A stretch of 64,000 nucleotides of DNA. Source: Alphaproteobacteria bacterium bin52. Lineage in GTDB: Bacteria > Pseudomonadota > Alphaproteobacteria > Thalassobaculales > Thalassobaculaceae. Below, piece by piece: positions 9,001 through 17,415 of the stretch. The translations under genes and the position numbers were made by a program. The DNA lies in assembly GCA_002238645.1 (NCBI GenBank), contig MPMT01000001.1:55589-119588 (forward strand), in the 5' to 3' direction. Numbering within the stretch: the first letter of the stretch is position 1; each line of letters opens with the position of its first letter. The notes under the pieces are model-generated. The model made no database searches. It saw nothing but the letters and a program-made list of their open reading frames with translations, and was not told the origin of the DNA.

Positions 9001-11729
9001 CGCCGGCACCCCCGTTGCCGCATGGCGGCGTACAGGCGGTGGGGCAGGACCGGAACAGCCTCGGGACTGACCCCGGTCGCGTGCCGGATGGCGTTCAGGA
9101 TGGCCGGCGCGGTCGGGATCAGGGCATGTTCGCCCAGTCCGCGGGCCCCGAGCGGCCCTTCCGGATCCGGACGTTCGACCAGGATGCACTCGATATCCGG
9201 CATGTCACCGATTGTCGGGATCAGATAGTCGTGCAGGTTCTCGGTCCTTCCCGCAACGTACTCCTCCATCAGCGCCAGTCCGAGACCCTGGGCAATGCCT
9301 CCCTCGATCTGGCCCTCGGCCAGCAACGGATTGACTGCCCGGCCAAGATCATGGGCCGCGGTGACGTGCCTGACCCGGACGGTTGCCAGTTCGCAGTCCA
9401 CCTCCACTTCCGCCAGCTGCGCCCCGTATCCGTACACCGAGTAGGGACGGCCCTGCCCGTCGGCGTCGAGGGGTTCGGTATGCGGGTCGTAGGTCTCATC
9501 CACCCGCAGGACATAGCCGAGTTCATCCGGTTCCATGATGCCCGGATCCAGCCAGCGTTCCTCGGCTCCCTCGCTCACCCTGATCCGGCCGGCCACGAGA
9601 CTGATTGCAGCCCCCTCCCCCATGTTGGTCAGCAACAGGATCCGGCCGCGAAGACTGCGGCCGGCCCGCAGGGCCGCGGTACCGGTGATGACGGTCTGGC
9701 GCGAGGCCGAGGTCTTGCCGCAGTCGGGCGTGAGCGCCGTGTCCGGTCCGACTCGCTCGAAATCGCTGACCGCGACCCCGAGCCCGTCAGCGCAGAACTG
9801 GGTGATCACCGTGTTCGACCCCTGCCCGATGTCGGCAGCACCCTGGTGCAGGCGCAGTCGGCCATCCGGTGTGACGCCGAGACGAATGGTAGAGGGATTG
9901 GCGAGCGACGTGTTGCCGCATCCGTACCAGCACGATGCGACACCGACACCGCGCCGGACGGCCCCGGCCGACCGGTTGAAGGCCTCGACCCCGGCCATCA
10001 CCTGCTCCCACCGTGGCTGCAGCGCCGCGAGACAGTCATCGAGCCCGACCACATCGAGGACCTGGCCGCAGACTGACCGGTCGCCGTCCCTCAGCGCATT
10101 CAGCCGCCTGAAGGCCAGCCGGTCAATCCCGCAGGCCTCGGCCAGCCGGTCGTAGGCGGTCTCCTGAAGCATCGCCGCCTGCGGGACCCCGAAGCCGCGA
10201 AAGGCGCCTCCGATCGGCCCGTTGGTGTGGATTGCCGAACTGGTGGCCCGATAGGCTGGGGTCCGGTAGGGACCCGAGGCGTGAATCGGCACCCGGGTGG
10301 CAACCGTCGGTCCCCAGCTTGCGTAGGGCCCGGTATCGAAATCTCCGTGGAACACCATGCCGGTCACCCGACCGGTCTCGTCGGCACCGACCCGGATCGA
10401 CAGGGTCGAGGCATGCCGCTTGGTGGTCGCGTTCATGGATTCCTGGCGGGTGTAGACCATGCGGCAGGCCGCTCCGGTCACCAGGGTCGCAAGTCCAACC
10501 AGGGGCTGGATCGAAAGGTCGAGCTTGCCACCGAACCCGCCACCGGTCGCGGTCGGGATCAGGCGGACACGGTCCGGGGGCAGCCCGAGCACGTCGCTCA
10601 CACTGTCGCGATTCATTACCGGGGACTGGGTGCAGCACCGGACAACCAGCACGTCGCCTTCAAGCCAGGCGCAGCCGGCTTCGGGTTCGATCGCGGCGTG
10701 TTCGACGAAGGCGGTCGCGATCGACGCCTCGACCACGTGCGCTGATTCCGCGACCGCGGCCTCGGCGTTGCCACGCACCACCCGGCCACGCACCAGGACG
10801 TTGCCGGGCCGGGATGCGTGCACCTGCACCGCCCCGGGTGCCGCCGCGGACACCGGGTCGGGCAAGACGTTGTCACCGAACCAGCGGACCGGAAATTCGT
10901 CGAGGTCCAGCACCTCGACCACGCGGGCAATGCCCACGACGAGCGCCACCGCTTCGCCCCTGAAGCGAACCCGGCCTTCGGCCAGCGACGGCTGGTCGGC
11001 GTGCTCAGGTATCACCCCGAACCGGTTGACCCCAGGGATGTCAGCGGCGGTGAGTACCGCGGCAAGGCCCGGGTGCCGGGCCTGCCAGCCGGCGAGGTCC
11101 CCGAATTCGAACCGCGCGGCGTGATGCGGCGAGCGAACCACGCGCACCAGCAGCATTCCGTCGTGGCCGACATCATCGCCGAAAGCCTCTGCTCCAAGGA
11201 CCTTGGGCTCTCCATCCAACCGTGCGATCCGGGCACCGACCGCCGTGCCGGGACCCGGTGTTGGCGCAACCGGTGGAGCTCGAGACGCGTCCAGGGTGGC
11301 CTCGATGATGCTGGAATAGCCGGTGCACCGACAAAGCACGCCGGCCAGTCCCTCGCAGACACTGTTGCGCGACGGCGCCGGGTCAGCCTCGAGCAGGGCG
11401 GTCGCCGCCATCAGCATGCCTGGCGTACAGATCCCGCACTGGGCGGCCCCGTGGCGCAGGAAGGCGTGTTGCAGCGGCGTCGGACCGGCGCGCGACAGGT
11501 CCGCCACGGTGACCACATTGCGGCCGGTTACCTGGACTGCCGGCGTGAGACACGCACACACCGGATCGCCGTCGATCAGCACGGTGCAGGCCCCGCAGTC
11601 GCCGGCGTCACATCCGACCTTGACGTCACGGCGACCACAGTTTTCGCGCAGCACCGCGCTCAGCCGGCGACCCGGAGAGACGTCGGGGCACACGGGAGTG
11701 CCGTTCAGCCGAAACGCAATCCCGCTCAC
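8997..11729 (-). CDS. Xanthine dehydrogenase-family protein: fused [2Fe-2S] and molybdopterin subunits
   Basis: Molybdenum hydroxylase in which the small iron-sulfur subunit is the N-terminal part of the large subunit. Plant-type [2Fe-2S] ligands are Cys40, 45, 48 and 60; the second cluster uses Cys98, 101, 133 and 135 (CGICTPG...CRC). The Mo-cofactor part follows, with GGGFGGK, GAFRGFGVPQA and, near the end, GARGLGEHALIPTAPAILNAI containing the expected catalytic Glu. Length is 910 aa from GTG 11729, which overlaps the stop of the FAD-subunit gene. It likely hydroxylates an N-heterocycle such as nicotinate. Electron transfer would use the FAD subunit encoded just upstream. Confidence 0.9.
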   Translation of the reverse strand: MSGIAFRLNGTPVCPDVSPGRRLSAVLRENCGRRDVKVGCDAGDCGACTVLIDGDPVCACLTPAVQVTGRNVVTVADLSRAGPTPLQHAFLRHGAAQCGICTPGMLMAATALLEADPAPSRNSVCEGLAGVLCRCTGYSSIIEATLDASRAPPVAPTPGPGTAVGARIARLDGEPKVLGAEAFGDDVGHDGMLLVRVVRSPHHAARFEFGDLAGWQARHPGLAAVLTAADIPGVNRFGVIPEHADQPSLAEGRVRFRGEAVALVVGIARVVEVLDLDEFPVRWFGDNVLPDPVSAAAPGAVQVHASRPGNVLVRGRVVRGNAEAAVAESAHVVEASIATAFVEHAAIEPEAGCAWLEGDVLVVRCCTQSPVMNRDSVSDVLGLPPDRVRLIPTATGGGFGGKLDLSIQPLVGLATLVTGAACRMVYTRQESMNATTKRHASTLSIRVGADETGRVTGMVFHGDFDTGPYASWGPTVATRVPIHASGPYRTPAYRATSSAIHTNGPIGGAFRGFGVPQAAMLQETAYDRLAEACGIDRLAFRRLNALRDGDRSVCGQVLDVVGLDDCLAALQPRWEQVMAGVEAFNRSAGAVRRGVGVASCWYGCGNTSLANPSTIRLGVTPDGRLRLHQGAADIGQGSNTVITQFCADGLGVAVSDFERVGPDTALTPDCGKTSASRQTVITGTAALRAGRSLRGRILLLTNMGEGAAISLVAGRIRVSEGAEERWLDPGIMEPDELGYVLRVDETYDPHTEPLDADGQGRPYSVYGYGAQLAEVEVDCELATVRVRHVTAAHDLGRAVNPLLAEGQIEGGIAQGLGLALMEEYVAGRTENLHDYLIPTIGDMPDIECILVERPDPEGPLGARGLGEHALIPTAPAILNAIRHATGVSPEAVPVLPHRLYAAMRQRGCRR

Positions 11730-12742
11730 GCGTCCGGTCCGTCGAGCAGGGTCCTGACGGCGCGCCTGACCATGATCGCGGCGGCGGCGCATCGATAGCC
11801 GGCGTCGGCCCGGACGTCGGAGATCGGCGACAGCTCCCCGGCAATCGCCTGTTCGCTGATCTCCTCCGCCGTCCCGGGGCTTGCCGGTCGACCCAGGAGT
11901 TCATCCTCGACCGTCGGTAGCCTTACGGCAACTGCGCTGCACGACCCGACCGAAAGCGCGGCCCGGGTGATGATGCCGTCGCTCACCTCGAGGCGGGCCG
12001 CGACCATGGCGATGGATATCACCAGGTGGGTCCGGGCGCCGAGCTTCACGAACACCGATCGGCCGCGCGCCGCCGATTCCGGGATGACGATCCCCACCAG
12101 CAGCTCGTTCGGTTCCAGCGCGGTCCTGCGGGGACCCCGGATGAAGTCAGAGAGCGGCATCCGGCGTTCACGGGTCCGCGAACTCAGTTCGACCTCGGCA
12201 TCGAGCAGAAGCAAGGGCGGCACCCCGTCGGCCGCCGGAGAAGCGTTGCACAGGTTGCCGCCGACGGTGCCCGAATTCTGGATCTGGACCGCACCCACCT
12301 CGCGCGCCGCCTGACGCAACGCGTCGAATGCCGGCGGCAGGCATTCGGCCGACCGGATCGCGGACCAGCTGGTGGTCGGTCCGATCCGCCAGGATCCGCG
12401 CGTACGGCGAATGCCGCGCAGGCCTTCGATCGCCGTGATGTCGAGAACTCGTCCACCCGGCAATGCCGGCCGGGTGGTGGACGCGAACAGGTCGGTGCAG
12501 CCCGCGGCGACCACCGTCCCGCAGGTTACCGCATCCAGCGCCACGTCCAGCCTGGACGGCCTGATATAGTCCGCCTGGATCAGCGTCGGATCCTCTTTGC
12601 CAGGGGATTGCCGAACCGGACCATGCTCCCGATCATCGCGAACTGTCAATCGCGTGACCAGGTCCGTGCGAGACACTGGTCGAAGACATGGTGGCAGGGT
12701 CCGGGGCCAGATAGGATCCGCGCGGCGGAAGGCTCCGTGCAC
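11726..12742 (-). CDS. Molybdenum hydroxylase FAD-binding subunit (CoxM/XdhB type)
   Basis: Medium subunit that passes electrons from the iron-sulfur clusters to its acceptor through FAD. Typical motifs are VAAGCTDLFAS (family AGGTDL) and QNSGTVGGNLCNASPAADGVPPLL, both FAD-binding. The annotated frame begins at 12742, but the family-like sequence starts only around TLIQADYIRPSRLDVAL (about 12590). AAGAGGA lies just before a CTG codon there, so the real start may be non-canonical. No in-frame ATG exists near it. It is first in the minus-strand block and divergent from dgoK; the shared promoter should lie at about 12600-12770. Confidence 0.85.
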   Translation of the reverse strand: MHGAFRRADPIWPRTLPPCLRPVSRTDLVTRLTVRDDREHGPVRQSPGKEDPTLIQADYIRPSRLDVALDAVTCGTVVAAGCTDLFASTTRPALPGGRVLDITAIEGLRGIRRTRGSWRIGPTTSWSAIRSAECLPPAFDALRQAAREVGAVQIQNSGTVGGNLCNASPAADGVPPLLLLDAEVELSSRTRERRMPLSDFIRGPRRTALEPNELLVGIVIPESAARGRSVFVKLGARTHLVISIAMVAARLEVSDGIITRAALSVGSCSAVAVRLPTVEDELLGRPASPGTAEEISEQAIAGELSPISDVRADAGYRCAAAAIMVRRAVRTLLDGPDA

Positions 12743-12771
12743 GGGATGCGGGTTCGCTGCGGGATGGCATA

Positions 12772-13689
12772 ATGACCGGTCAGATGCCTGAATGGATTGC
12801 GGTCGACTGGGGGACCACCCATCTCAGGGCCTGGATGCTGGGCCCCGCACGGGCGGAGCCCGCCGCGCTCTCGTCCGCCGACGGCATGGGACGGCTTGCA
12901 CCCGACGAGTTCGAGCACGCCCTGCTTCGGCTGCTCGACCCCTACCTGGCGGCAGGCCGGGTGGTGCAGGTTGTCGCCTGCGGCATGGTCGGCGCGCGCC
13001 AGGGCTGGTTCGAGGCGCCCTACGCCGCCGTTCCCTGCCCGCCACCCGGGATCCGGGACGCGGTCCTGGTGCCGGCGCGCGATCCGAGGCTCGCCGTGCG
13101 TATCCTGCCGGGCATCAGCCAGGCGAACCCGCCGGACGTGATGCGCGGCGAGGAAACCCAGATCGCCGGCCTCCTCGCCGATACTCCGGGGTTCGACGGC
13201 GTGATCTGCCTGCCCGGGACCCACACCAAGTGGGTTCACCTGCGCAACGGCGCGATCGAGCGGTTCCGCACCTTCATGACGGGGGAGATCTACGACCTGT
13301 TGTCCCGGCACTCGGTGCTGAGACACGGCATGTTGCGGGACGCGTGGGACCGTAACGCCTACCTGGAGGCGATCGATGACGCCATGGAGCGGCCACGGCT
13401 GGTTTCTGCCGAGTTGTTCTCGCTTCGCGCCGCGACACTGCTCCATGACATGCCGCCAGCCGTGTTCCGGGCACGGTTGTCCGGGCTGCTGGTCGGGCTG
13501 GAGCTTGCGGGCGTCCTCGCCTTGCAGGCAATCGATCAGGTCACGCTGATCGGTTCCGAGGCGCTCTCGGGCCCCTATGCCGAGGCGCTGCGCTCGCGCG
13601 GTGTCCGTGCCGAGCGGCTGTCGGGTGACGCGATGACACTTGCCGGTCTGAAGGCCGCCTGGAGCGGACTGTCGGAGAAGGGAACATGA
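12772..13689 (+). CDS. dgoK: 2-dehydro-3-deoxygalactonokinase
   Basis: Phosphorylates 2-keto-3-deoxygalactonate to the 6-phosphate in the DeLey-Doudoroff galactonate pathway. The N-terminus WIAVDWGTTHLRAW is the phosphate-binding motif of this sugar-kinase group, and GEETQIAGLL and LPGTHTKWVHL are characteristic DgoK blocks. Length of 305 aa is normal. Start ATG 12772 lies 3 codons before a second ATG (12784). Its stop overlaps the ATG of the aldolase gene, so both enzymes of the pathway are coupled. No galactonate dehydratase or regulator is seen nearby. Confidence 0.92.
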   Translation: MTGQMPEWIAVDWGTTHLRAWMLGPARAEPAALSSADGMGRLAPDEFEHALLRLLDPYLAAGRVVQVVACGMVGARQGWFEAPYAAVPCPPPGIRDAVLVPARDPRLAVRILPGISQANPPDVMRGEETQIAGLLADTPGFDGVICLPGTHTKWVHLRNGAIERFRTFMTGEIYDLLSRHSVLRHGMLRDAWDRNAYLEAIDDAMERPRLVSAELFSLRAATLLHDMPPAVFRARLSGLLVGLELAGVLALQAIDQVTLIGSEALSGPYAEALRSRGVRAERLSGDAMTLAGLKAAWSGLSEKGT

Positions 13690-14294
13690 GCCGACCCATC
13701 ATCGCGATCCTGCGCGGCGTGCATCCCGACCAGGTGACCGCAATCGGTCGGGCGCTCGTCGAGGTGGGCATCGACCGCATCGAGGTGCCGATGAACTCGC
13801 CGCAGCCGCTCGCCTCGATCGCCGCGCTCGCCCGCTGCCTGGACGGCAAGGCCGAGATTGGTGCCGGGACCGTGCTGACGGTCGAGCAGGTCGCAGCCGT
13901 GAAGGATGCAGGCGGGACCCTGGTCGTTTCCCCGGACTGCAATCCCGCGGTGATAGAGGCGACAAAGGCTGCGGGAATGACGTCCTGCCCGGGCGTCGCA
14001 ACGGCGACGGAGTGCTTTACCGCGCTCAGGCACGGTGCCGACGGCCTGAAGTTCTTCCCCTCGTTCCTGATCGGTCCCGAAGGACTCGTCGCGATCCGCG
14101 CCGTGCTGCCGCCAGGAACCGAGACCTGGGCAGTCGGCGGCGTGGGCCCGACCAACTTTGCCGATTGGCTCGGGGCGGGCGTGACCGGTTTCGGGATCGG
14201 CTCGGCCTTGTATACGCCAGATCTCGGCGTCGCCGAGGTGCGACAGCGCGCGGTCGCCATCGTTGCCGCCTACGATGAGGCACACAACCGGTGA
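13686..14294 (+). CDS. dgoA: 2-dehydro-3-deoxy-6-phosphogalactonate aldolase
   Basis: KDPG/KDPGal-type class I aldolase that cleaves 2-keto-3-deoxy-6-phosphogalactonate into pyruvate and glyceraldehyde 3-phosphate. The Schiff-base Lys is in ADGLKFFPS, the pyruvate-binding Arg in ILRGV, and the general-acid region in IEVPMNSP; GAGTVLT is the family phosphate-site strand. The 202-aa length is typical. ATG overlaps the dgoK stop (ATGA). The pair is read in the direction away from the molybdenum hydroxylase block. Confidence 0.92.
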   Translation: MSRPIIAILRGVHPDQVTAIGRALVEVGIDRIEVPMNSPQPLASIAALARCLDGKAEIGAGTVLTVEQVAAVKDAGGTLVVSPDCNPAVIEATKAAGMTSCPGVATATECFTALRHGADGLKFFPSFLIGPEGLVAIRAVLPPGTETWAVGGVGPTNFADWLGAGVTGFGIGSALYTPDLGVAEVRQRAVAIVAAYDEAHNR

Positions 14295-14389
14295 ATTGTC
14301 AGCTCCCGCCGCTTGCGGCCTCGAGCCGGCATGATTTCCCGGCCGCCGCATCCGCGATCGATCCGTTCTTGTCCGGGAGACCCCGAACC

Positions 14390-15268
14390 ATGACCAGCCG
14401 CGAATTCGAACACCGCTTCGCCGATCTCGGTGATGTGACGATTCACTACGTCACCCTCGGGGAGCTGTCGTCGTCCACACCGCCCATCGTGCTCCTGCAC
14501 GGCTGGCCGCAGACCTGGTACGAGTGGCGCGACGTGATGCAGCGGCTTGCCGAGCACTACCCGGTCATTGCGCCGGACCTGCGCGGCCTCGGTGACTCGT
14601 CGCGTCCGGCCGAGGGCTACGACAAGCGTACCGTGGCAGGCGACATCCACCGACTGCTCTCGGGTCATCTCGGACTTCGGACCTGGCACTGCGTGGGTCA
14701 TGACTGGGGCGGTCCGGTCACCTTCGCTCTCGGTGCGTGGTACCCGGAAGCCATGCTGACCATGACGATCATCGATGTCGTGATCCCCGGCGACGGAGGG
14801 AGTTTCTCGCAGGGAGGACGGCGGTGGCACCACGCCTTCCACATGACGCCCGACCTGCCAGAAGCACTGGTGACCGGTCGCGAACGGGAGTACCTCGGCT
14901 GGTTCTACCGCGAGTTCTCGTGGCGACGGGACGCCATTGACGATGCGGCGGTCACCGAATACCTGCGCACCTACAGCGATCCGGCCGCCCTGCGCGCCGG
15001 CTTCGCGTACTACCGCGCCCTGCCGCGCGATGCCGTCGACAACGCGACCCTCCTCGCAACCGGTTTCCGGCTGCCGATGCCGGTGCTCGCGCTCGGCGGC
15101 GAGAAGGACGAGGCCAGGGGACGCGGCAGCGAACCCGAACAGTCGATGCGGCGCGTCGCACGCGACGTGACCGGTTTCACGGTTCCCGACAGCGGCCACT
15201 TCGTCCCGGAGGAGCAACCCGAAGCGGTGGCGTGCCACATTCTCGACCACGTCGCGCGCGCCGGATAG
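14390..15268 (+). CDS. Alpha/beta hydrolase, epoxide hydrolase/haloacid dehalogenase type
   Basis: Soluble alpha/beta-fold hydrolase of 292 aa. It has HGWPQTWYEW (oxyanion loop), the nucleophile Asp in GHDWGGP, a likely acid residue in GGEKDEARG and the catalytic His in DSGHFVPEEQP. A nucleophilic Asp rather than Ser places it with epoxide hydrolases and fluoroacetate or haloalkane dehalogenases. ATG 14390 is preceded by GGGAGA at a good distance; an upstream open stretch has no family similarity and was left out. It may be co-transcribed with dgoKA, 95 nt upstream. The substrate is not predictable. Confidence 0.85.
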   Translation: MTSREFEHRFADLGDVTIHYVTLGELSSSTPPIVLLHGWPQTWYEWRDVMQRLAEHYPVIAPDLRGLGDSSRPAEGYDKRTVAGDIHRLLSGHLGLRTWHCVGHDWGGPVTFALGAWYPEAMLTMTIIDVVIPGDGGSFSQGGRRWHHAFHMTPDLPEALVTGREREYLGWFYREFSWRRDAIDDAAVTEYLRTYSDPAALRAGFAYYRALPRDAVDNATLLATGFRLPMPVLALGGEKDEARGRGSEPEQSMRRVARDVTGFTVPDSGHFVPEEQPEAVACHILDHVARAG

Positions 15269-15353
15269 ACGCGTTCACGACGACGAACCGGCCGGACTTC
15301 GCAAAAAATGGCCCGGCTGATCCGTTACGCCGGTTGACGTCACCGACACGGGG

Positions 15354-15539
15354 TCAGGACTTCTCCCCGTCCTTCACCCCGGCTTCGGGGAACAGCCACA
15401 GGGCGAGAACCATGAATGCCGTCAATCCAAGGATGACCCAGAACACCAGCGTCTCGCCGTAGCTTCGTTCCAGCCAGGCGCACCCGGCGCCAATGGCGAT
15501 CACGGCAATGCTGAGGGCGAGCTTCACACCGGTCGGCAT
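15354..15539 (-). CDS. Small two-helix membrane protein
   Basis: 61-aa protein with two hydrophobic segments (about residues 6-22 and 32-50) separated by a short RSYGET loop, and a charged C-terminus ending KDGEKS. ATG 15539 follows a strong GGAGGA ribosome binding site 8 nt upstream, which is the main evidence that it is real. I do not recognise the family. It lies alone between the alpha/beta hydrolase and the hydantoinase operon. Confidence 0.6.
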   Translation of the reverse strand: MPTGVKLALSIAVIAIGAGCAWLERSYGETLVFWVILGLTAFMVLALWLFPEAGVKDGEKS

Positions 15540-15663
15540 CAATCTGTCCTCCGGGACGGGTCAGGAATATCCGTCCTGTCGACGTCTCATGTTGTACCCC
15601 GCCCCGGCCCGCAACGCCAAGACCGGCCGTCGCACAGCGGGGCGCAACACCGCCGCGCCATGG

Positions 15664-17415
15664 TCAGCGCGTACCTGCCCGGTTTCGCTCCCGGGCCGTC
15701 GCGGGTGTGTCCACCCGCATCGCCCCGAGGTCGATCACGACACCGAACATCGTGCGCGCCTCGTCGAAGGTGTAACGGCCCAGGCGGACATCCTCGAGGA
15801 CAAGTTCGGGATCGCGATCGAGCGGGTTGCCGAAACCACCGCCGCCGGGTGTGCGAACCCGAACGCGGTCGCCAGCCACCAGTGGAATGTCCTGCGCCTT
15901 GGAAAGGTGCTCCGGCGTCCATTGCCTGCCGTCGCTGGTGATGGTGACCCTGTTGGGTGCGCCGTCGCCTCCTCCCCGCGCGCCCTGGGGACCAAACCGT
16001 CCATGGTCCATCACGAAGCTCGCGGTCGCTTCGCCACGGCGCAGTTCGACCTCGTAGTCGAGGCCGAAACCGCCGCGGTGAAGGCCCGGCCCGCCCGAGC
16101 CTTCATGCAGGGCGTACTGCCGGTAGAGGACCGGAAAGTTCTGTTCCATGATCTCGACCGGCGGTGCCTTGGATATGCCGATGGTCGAGCAGCCGTTGCT
16201 CAGGCCATCGGTCTCGCTGTTGCCGCCGTAGCCGCCGCCGGACAGCTGGTACATGACATAGCCGCGATCCGCCGCAGGGTCGTGACCACCGAGCGCAAAG
16301 TTGCCGCTGGTGCCCGCCGGAGCCGCCGTCACCCGGTGAGGCAGCGCATCGACCAGGGCTGCGAATACCGCTTCGGCGATGCGTTGCGAGACCTCGGCCG
16401 CGCACCCCGAGACCGGTCGCGGATAGCTCGCATCCAGGAACGTCCCGACAGGTCGGATCACGTGCAGTGGCTCGAACGCACCCGCACTGAGCGGTGCTTC
16501 GGGAAAGATGTGCCGCATGGCCAGGTAGACCGAGCTCAGGGTGGTTGCGAGCACGGAGTTCATCGGCCCCGCGCAGGGCGGGCTCGATCCCGAGAAATCG
16601 AAGTGGAGTTCGTCGGTGCTGCGCGTGACCGAGAGCCGGATGGCGAGCGGCCGGTTTTCCACACCGTCGCTGTCGACCCAGGCAACCGAAGACCAGGTGC
16701 CTTCGGGGATTTCACGTATGCAGGCCCGCATCTGGTCGGCGGCGCGGTGCCGGAGTTCGGCGATTGCCGCACTGACCGTGTCGTCACCGTATCGATCCAG
16801 CAGCAGGTTCAGGCGTTCCTCTCCCACGGTCAGCGCCGCCGTCTGGGCCTTGATGTCGCCGATCCGCTGATCCGGGACCCGGATGTTCGAGGTGATGATG
16901 GAGAGGATCTCCCGGTCCAGTTCCCCTTCCTTGAACAGCTTGACGGGCGGAAGCCGCAAGCCCTCCTGCTCGACCTCGGTCGCCGAGGCTGAAAAACCGC
17001 CTGGCACCGCTCCGCCGATGTCCGGCCAGTGACCGGTGTTGGACAACCAGCACCACAGGCGGCCCGAGCGGTAGAACGGACGGGCAAACCGCACGTCCAT
17101 CAGGTGGGTGCCGCCGAGATAGGGGTCGTTGACGATGTAGACGTCGCCCGGCCTCGGGCCGGCAACCGAGCCGTCGCGGATCATGTCGATCAGCACCCGG
17201 GTCGAGTACTGCATGGTACCGACAAACACCGGCAATCCGCCGGCACCCTGCGCGATCAGGGCGCCGTCCCCGGCGGCATAGAGCCCGTCGGAGCGATCGT
17301 TCGCCTCGGCGATCACCGGCGAGAACGCCGCCCGCGAGAAACACAGGTCCATCTCGTCACAGACCTGCTGCAGGCCGGCCTGGATGACACTGAGATCGAC
17401 CGGGTCGAGCCTCAT
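15664..17415 (-). CDS. hyuB: Hydantoinase B/oxoprolinase family protein
   Basis: Beta subunit of an ATP-dependent hydantoinase/oxoprolinase/acetone-carboxylase type enzyme, acting on cyclic amides in the cytoplasm. Family blocks are RPGDVYIVNDPYLGGTHL, HWPDIGG and, near the C-terminus, TPGGGGFGNPLDRDPE. Length 583 aa fits. ATG 17415 overlaps the hyuA stop. It is translated together with HyuA, and the two form the active complex. The actual substrate (hydantoin, 5-oxoproline or another lactam) is not evident. Confidence 0.92.
   Translation of the reverse strand: MRLDPVDLSVIQAGLQQVCDEMDLCFSRAAFSPVIAEANDRSDGLYAAGDGALIAQGAGGLPVFVGTMQYSTRVLIDMIRDGSVAGPRPGDVYIVNDPYLGGTHLMDVRFARPFYRSGRLWCWLSNTGHWPDIGGAVPGGFSASATEVEQEGLRLPPVKLFKEGELDREILSIITSNIRVPDQRIGDIKAQTAALTVGEERLNLLLDRYGDDTVSAAIAELRHRAADQMRACIREIPEGTWSSVAWVDSDGVENRPLAIRLSVTRSTDELHFDFSGSSPPCAGPMNSVLATTLSSVYLAMRHIFPEAPLSAGAFEPLHVIRPVGTFLDASYPRPVSGCAAEVSQRIAEAVFAALVDALPHRVTAAPAGTSGNFALGGHDPAADRGYVMYQLSGGGYGGNSETDGLSNGCSTIGISKAPPVEIMEQNFPVLYRQYALHEGSGGPGLHRGGFGLDYEVELRRGEATASFVMDHGRFGPQGARGGGDGAPNRVTITSDGRQWTPEHLSKAQDIPLVAGDRVRVRTPGGGGFGNPLDRDPELVLEDVRLGRYTFDEARTMFGVVIDLGAMRVDTPATARERNRAGTR

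Noticed and set aside
7183..9228. Long open frame on the plus strand, 681 codons
   Set aside because: Antisense to the reductase-like gene, rich in Arg/His/Pro/Gln, no ribosome binding site; a GC-rich shadow.
12600..12660. TTGACA upstream of the FAD subunit read as a promoter
   Set aside because: No acceptable -10 hexamer at 16-18 bp; too weak to list.
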